A stretch of DNA of 17,498 nucleotides from Clostridia bacterium (GTDB taxonomy: Bacteria > Bacillota > Clostridia > CAKSNL01 > HGM11501), in assembly GCA_017390225.1 (NCBI GenBank), contig JAFPCL010000179.1, forward strand, positions 1 to 17,498, written 5' to 3'. Shown piece by piece: positions 16,014 through 17,498 of the stretch. A program made the translations under genes and the position numbers. Position 1 is the stretch's first letter, and every line of letters begins with the position of its first letter. The notes beneath the pieces were generated by a model. It was not told the DNA's origin. It searched no databases and saw only the letters and a list, made by a program, of their open reading frames with translations.

Positions 16014-16042
16014 ATTATATCATGTTTTTTGGGAAAAAGCAA
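16014..16042 (-). promoter_or_regulatory. Proximal promoter of the oxidoreductase operon
   Basis: On the - strand a perfect TATAAT (16014-16019) carries an extended TG motif (TGATATAAT). At 17 bases upstream lies TTGCTT (16037-16042), a weak -35. The start would be near 16007, giving a leader of about 42 bases. Confidence 0.75.
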
Positions 16043-16104
16043 TAGATTTTCCATAAAAAAACAAATGATTTTTGGTAAAAATATTCTTGTATATCTGCTA
16101 AAAA

Positions 16105-16175
16105 TTGTTGTATTTCAAGATGAATGTGCATCTGCTATGCATTATTATAAAAAATATTTTTTGAAATTGCAACAA
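16105..16175. repeat. Inverted and direct repeats in the divergent intergenic region
   Basis: TTGTTGTATTTCAA (16105-16118) is nearly the reverse complement of TTGAAATTGCAACAA (16161-16175), with one insertion and one mismatch. The 42-base centre contains a second small dyad (AATGTGCAT / ATGCATT). ATCTGCTA also occurs twice in direct orientation, at 16093-16100 and 16130-16137. The stretch lies between the promoters of the divergent genes, as an operator would, or could fold as RNA. Confidence 0.5.
16144..16172 (-). promoter_or_regulatory. Distal - strand promoter, candidate
   Basis: On the - strand TTGCAA (16167-16172) and a perfect TATAAT (16144-16149) are separated by 17 bases. The -35 lies inside the right arm of the inverted repeat at 16105-16175. 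Transcription from about 16137 would run into the oxidoreductase gene with a leader of about 170 bases, or make a short RNA. The AT-rich setting raises the risk of a chance match. Confidence 0.5.
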
Positions 16176-16224
16176 CTTAATTACGGAAAAATGTAACTTT
16201 CTTTTGTTTTTTTACATAAATTTC

Positions 16225-16253
16225 TTGTAAAAATCAAATGCACGTGATATACT
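16225..16253 (+). promoter_or_regulatory. Promoter of the HAD phosphatase gene
   Basis: TTGTAA (16225-16230) and TATACT (16248-16253) are 17 bases apart, with an extended TGA before the -10. The start is expected near 16260, about 50 bases before the ATG at 16310. Confidence 0.75.
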
Positions 16254-16309
16254 GTAAGAAAGAAACAGAAGACGATGTTTCGTGAAACCGACACAAAGGA
16301 GTGCTTTTT

Positions 16310-17083
16310 ATGCAACGGATTTTAGAGAAAAAAGGCTTTATCTGCGATATGGATGGTGTCATCTATCATGGGGAACGTATTTTAGACGGCGTACAGGAAT
16401 TTGTCAGCTGGATGCAGGAAAACGATAAAAAGTTTGTTTTTTTAACCAACAGCCCGGAGCGCACACCGCAAGAGCTGAGCATGCGCCTGGAGCGCATGGG
16501 GCTTTCGGTTTCTGCCGACCATTTCTACACCAGCGCCATGGCGACGGCTTCTTTTTTAAGCAGTCAAAAGCCCGGATGCACCGCCTATGTCATCGGTGAT
16601 GCCGCACTGACAAAGGCTTTATACGATCATGATATCTACATGAACGATGTGAATCCCGACTATGTGGTTGTTGCGGAAACCCGCACCTACAACTATGAAA
16701 AACTGGAAAAAGCCATCAGTCTTGTGCTCAAGGGCGCAAAGCTCATCGGCACCAACCCCGACATCACGGGGCCGTCTACCCACGGTATCATTCCTTCCAC
16801 GGGGTCGCTTGTGGCGCCGATTGAAATTTCCACCGGCAGAAAAGCCTATTTTGTTGGCAAGCCCAATCCCGTGATGCTTCGTCACGGTATCATGAAGCTG
16901 GGCTGTCGTTCTTCGGAAATCGCCTTTATCGGCGACCGCATGGACACCGACATCATTGCCGGCATAGAATCCAACGTAGACACCATTTTGGTGCTCTCCG
17001 GTGTTACGGCAAAAGAAGATATTGAAAAATTCCCCTATTGCCCCAAATATGTGCTCAGTGGTGTGGGGGATATTGTGAGATAA
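16310..17083 (+). CDS. HAD-superfamily IIA hydrolase, NagD-like phosphatase
   Basis: A cytoplasmic phosphatase of the HAD-IIA (NagD/AraL) group, whose members dephosphorylate nucleotides or sugar phosphates; the substrate is not predictable here. The 257-residue length is typical. HAD motif I is DMDGV (nucleophile Asp13, general acid Asp15), motif II is TNS (46-48), motif III Lys184 is in FVGKPNP, and motif IV is GDRMDTD (209-214). The cap domain between motifs II and III is of C2 type, with GTNPDITGP. The frame opens at a GTG (16301), but that codon forms part of AAAGGAG (16295-16301). The ATG at 16310, 8 bases downstream, is the better start. It has its own promoter and is divergent from the oxidoreductase operon, which may share regulation. 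Confidence 0.92.
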   Translation: MQRILEKKGFICDMDGVIYHGERILDGVQEFVSWMQENDKKFVFLTNSPERTPQELSMRLERMGLSVSADHFYTSAMATASFLSSQKPGCTAYVIGDAALTKALYDHDIYMNDVNPDYVVVAETRTYNYEKLEKAISLVLKGAKLIGTNPDITGPSTHGIIPSTGSLVAPIEISTGRKAYFVGKPNPVMLRHGIMKLGCRSSEIAFIGDRMDTDIIAGIESNVDTILVLSGVTAKEDIEKFPYCPKYVLSGVGDIVR

Positions 17084-17385
17084 ATTTACGCAGTGCATGG
17101 GATGTGCTGTGGAATGACGGATTTTTTATCCTTTACTTGATATAAAGATAGTAAGACTGTAAGAAAAAGTTAGGAACAAAAAGAGCCTTCCCCTTGAGGG
17201 GAAGGTGTCAGCGATAGCTGACGGATGAGGTGGAAAAGAATAACGATGGCTTAAGCGTCTACACCTCACCACCGCCTACGGCGGAGCCTCTCCTCAAGGA
17301 GAAGCCTTTGATCCTTGGCAACCGGATTATACAATTTTTATATAAGAAGTGTTGAATTTTGTAGAAAAGCGAATGGAGAAAATAT
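17084..17385. other. Intergenic stretch after the phosphatase gene
   Basis: This 302-base stretch has no supported gene. Its first part holds a weak hairpin, CAGTGCAT (17091-17098) with ATGTGCTG (17102-17109), containing G-U pairs. A T-run (about 17122-17127) follows some distance downstream and may give poor termination. The centre is the palindromic repeat at 17179-17309. The last 75 bases are AT-rich and lead to the ribosome binding site of the next gene; I saw no clear promoter there. Confidence 0.5.
17179..17309. mobile_element. MITE-like palindromic repeat element
   Basis: The two ends are imperfect inverted copies of each other: AAAGAGCCTTCCCCTTGAGG on the left against AAAGGCTTCTCCTTGAGGAG in the reverse complement of the right. 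The similarity continues inward to GATGAGGTG / GGTGAGGTG. Inside lie nested dyads: CCTTCCCC-TTGA-GGGGAAGG, GTCAGC-GATA-GCTGAC, CCGCC-TAC-GGCGG and TCTCCT-CA-AGGAGA. It has no coding capacity. Elements of this look are, to my knowledge, widespread between genes of gut Clostridia; copy number cannot be tested from one window. No target duplication is obvious. Confidence 0.75.
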
Positions 17386-17498
17386 ATGTTTGTTGATGAA
17401 ATAAAGTTCGGTGGAGATAATAATCTTTTGGGAAACCATAATTTTCTTTTGAAATTAGAAGAAAAAACTGCTCAAAATATTTTAAATATTGATTATGA
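17386..17498 (+). CDS. 5' part of an AT-rich gene cut by the window end
   Basis: The ATG at 17386 follows TGGAGA (17375-17380) and the frame stays open for 37 codons to the window edge. It begins MFVDEIKFGGDNNLLGNH and continues with a charged, Asn-rich stretch. No family is recognisable from this length, and there is no signal peptide. Base composition is far more AT-rich than the other genes in the window (AAT, ATT, TTA codons dominate). Its place just beyond a mobile repeat suggests acquired DNA. It could still be a chance frame. Confidence 0.45.
   Translation, partial: MFVDEIKFGGDNNLLGNHNFLLKLEEKTAQNILNIDY

Noticed and set aside
15921..16196. 91-codon + strand frame across the divergent intergenic region
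   Set aside because: It overlaps the start of the oxidoreductase gene and its promoters, has no ribosome binding site, and its composition follows AT bias.
17160..17330. Target-site duplication flanking the palindromic element
   Set aside because: The bases on the two sides show no convincing direct repeat, so no insertion footprint is claimed.

Overview
The window looks like chromosomal DNA from a Gram-positive anaerobe of the class Clostridia, probably a gut-type Oscillospirales or relative. The grounds are: a topA-trmFO-yajC order, separate secD and secF genes, a YrzE/TIGR04086-type membrane protein, a large surface protein with SLH domains, strong AGGAGG ribosome binding sites, sigma-A promoters with 17-bp spacers, and a short palindromic repeat of the kind scattered through such genomes. 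The assignment is by inference only; there is no rRNA in the window.

Left part (1-5778, + strand): the last codons of an unidentified gene, then nicotinate phosphoribosyltransferase (pncB), DNA topoisomerase I (topA), the folate-dependent tRNA methyltransferase trmFO, yajC and a four-helix membrane protein. They are closely spaced (11-56 bases between genes) and end at a strong intrinsic terminator, so they probably form one housekeeping operon. Next (5813-8283, +): a near-consensus promoter drives secD and secF, which overlap by 4 bases and end at a second terminator. The Sec accessory genes are therefore split into two transcription units. SecF is unusual: two conserved intramembrane aspartates read as asparagine, and it carries an acidic, Ala/Glu-rich insert in its extracellular domain. 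A 61-residue protein of unknown function (8386-8571, +) follows, with hairpins on either side.

Middle part (8740-13680, - strand): a 1646-residue exported surface protein has a signal peptide, three SLH domains, a roughly 750-residue middle region and ten tandem 65-residue helical repeats at the C-terminus. It has its own sigma-A promoter with a possible upstream operator. It is convergent with the sec genes, whose products assist export of proteins of this kind.

Right part (13827-17498): a two-gene - strand operon encodes a Gfo/Idh/MocA oxidoreductase and a xylose-isomerase-like TIM-barrel protein, plausibly a sugar oxidation/isomerisation or elimination pair. It is divergent from a + strand HAD-IIA (NagD-like) phosphatase gene. 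The 344-base divergent intergenic region holds two - strand promoters, one + strand promoter, an inverted repeat and a direct repeat. After the phosphatase come a MITE-like palindromic repeat of about 131 bp and the start of an AT-rich gene cut by the window end.

Most of the window is ordinary core genome. I found no clearly new multi-gene system. The points most worth following are the SecF substitutions, the repeat architecture of the SLH protein, the divergent regulatory region and the oxidoreductase/isomerase pair.
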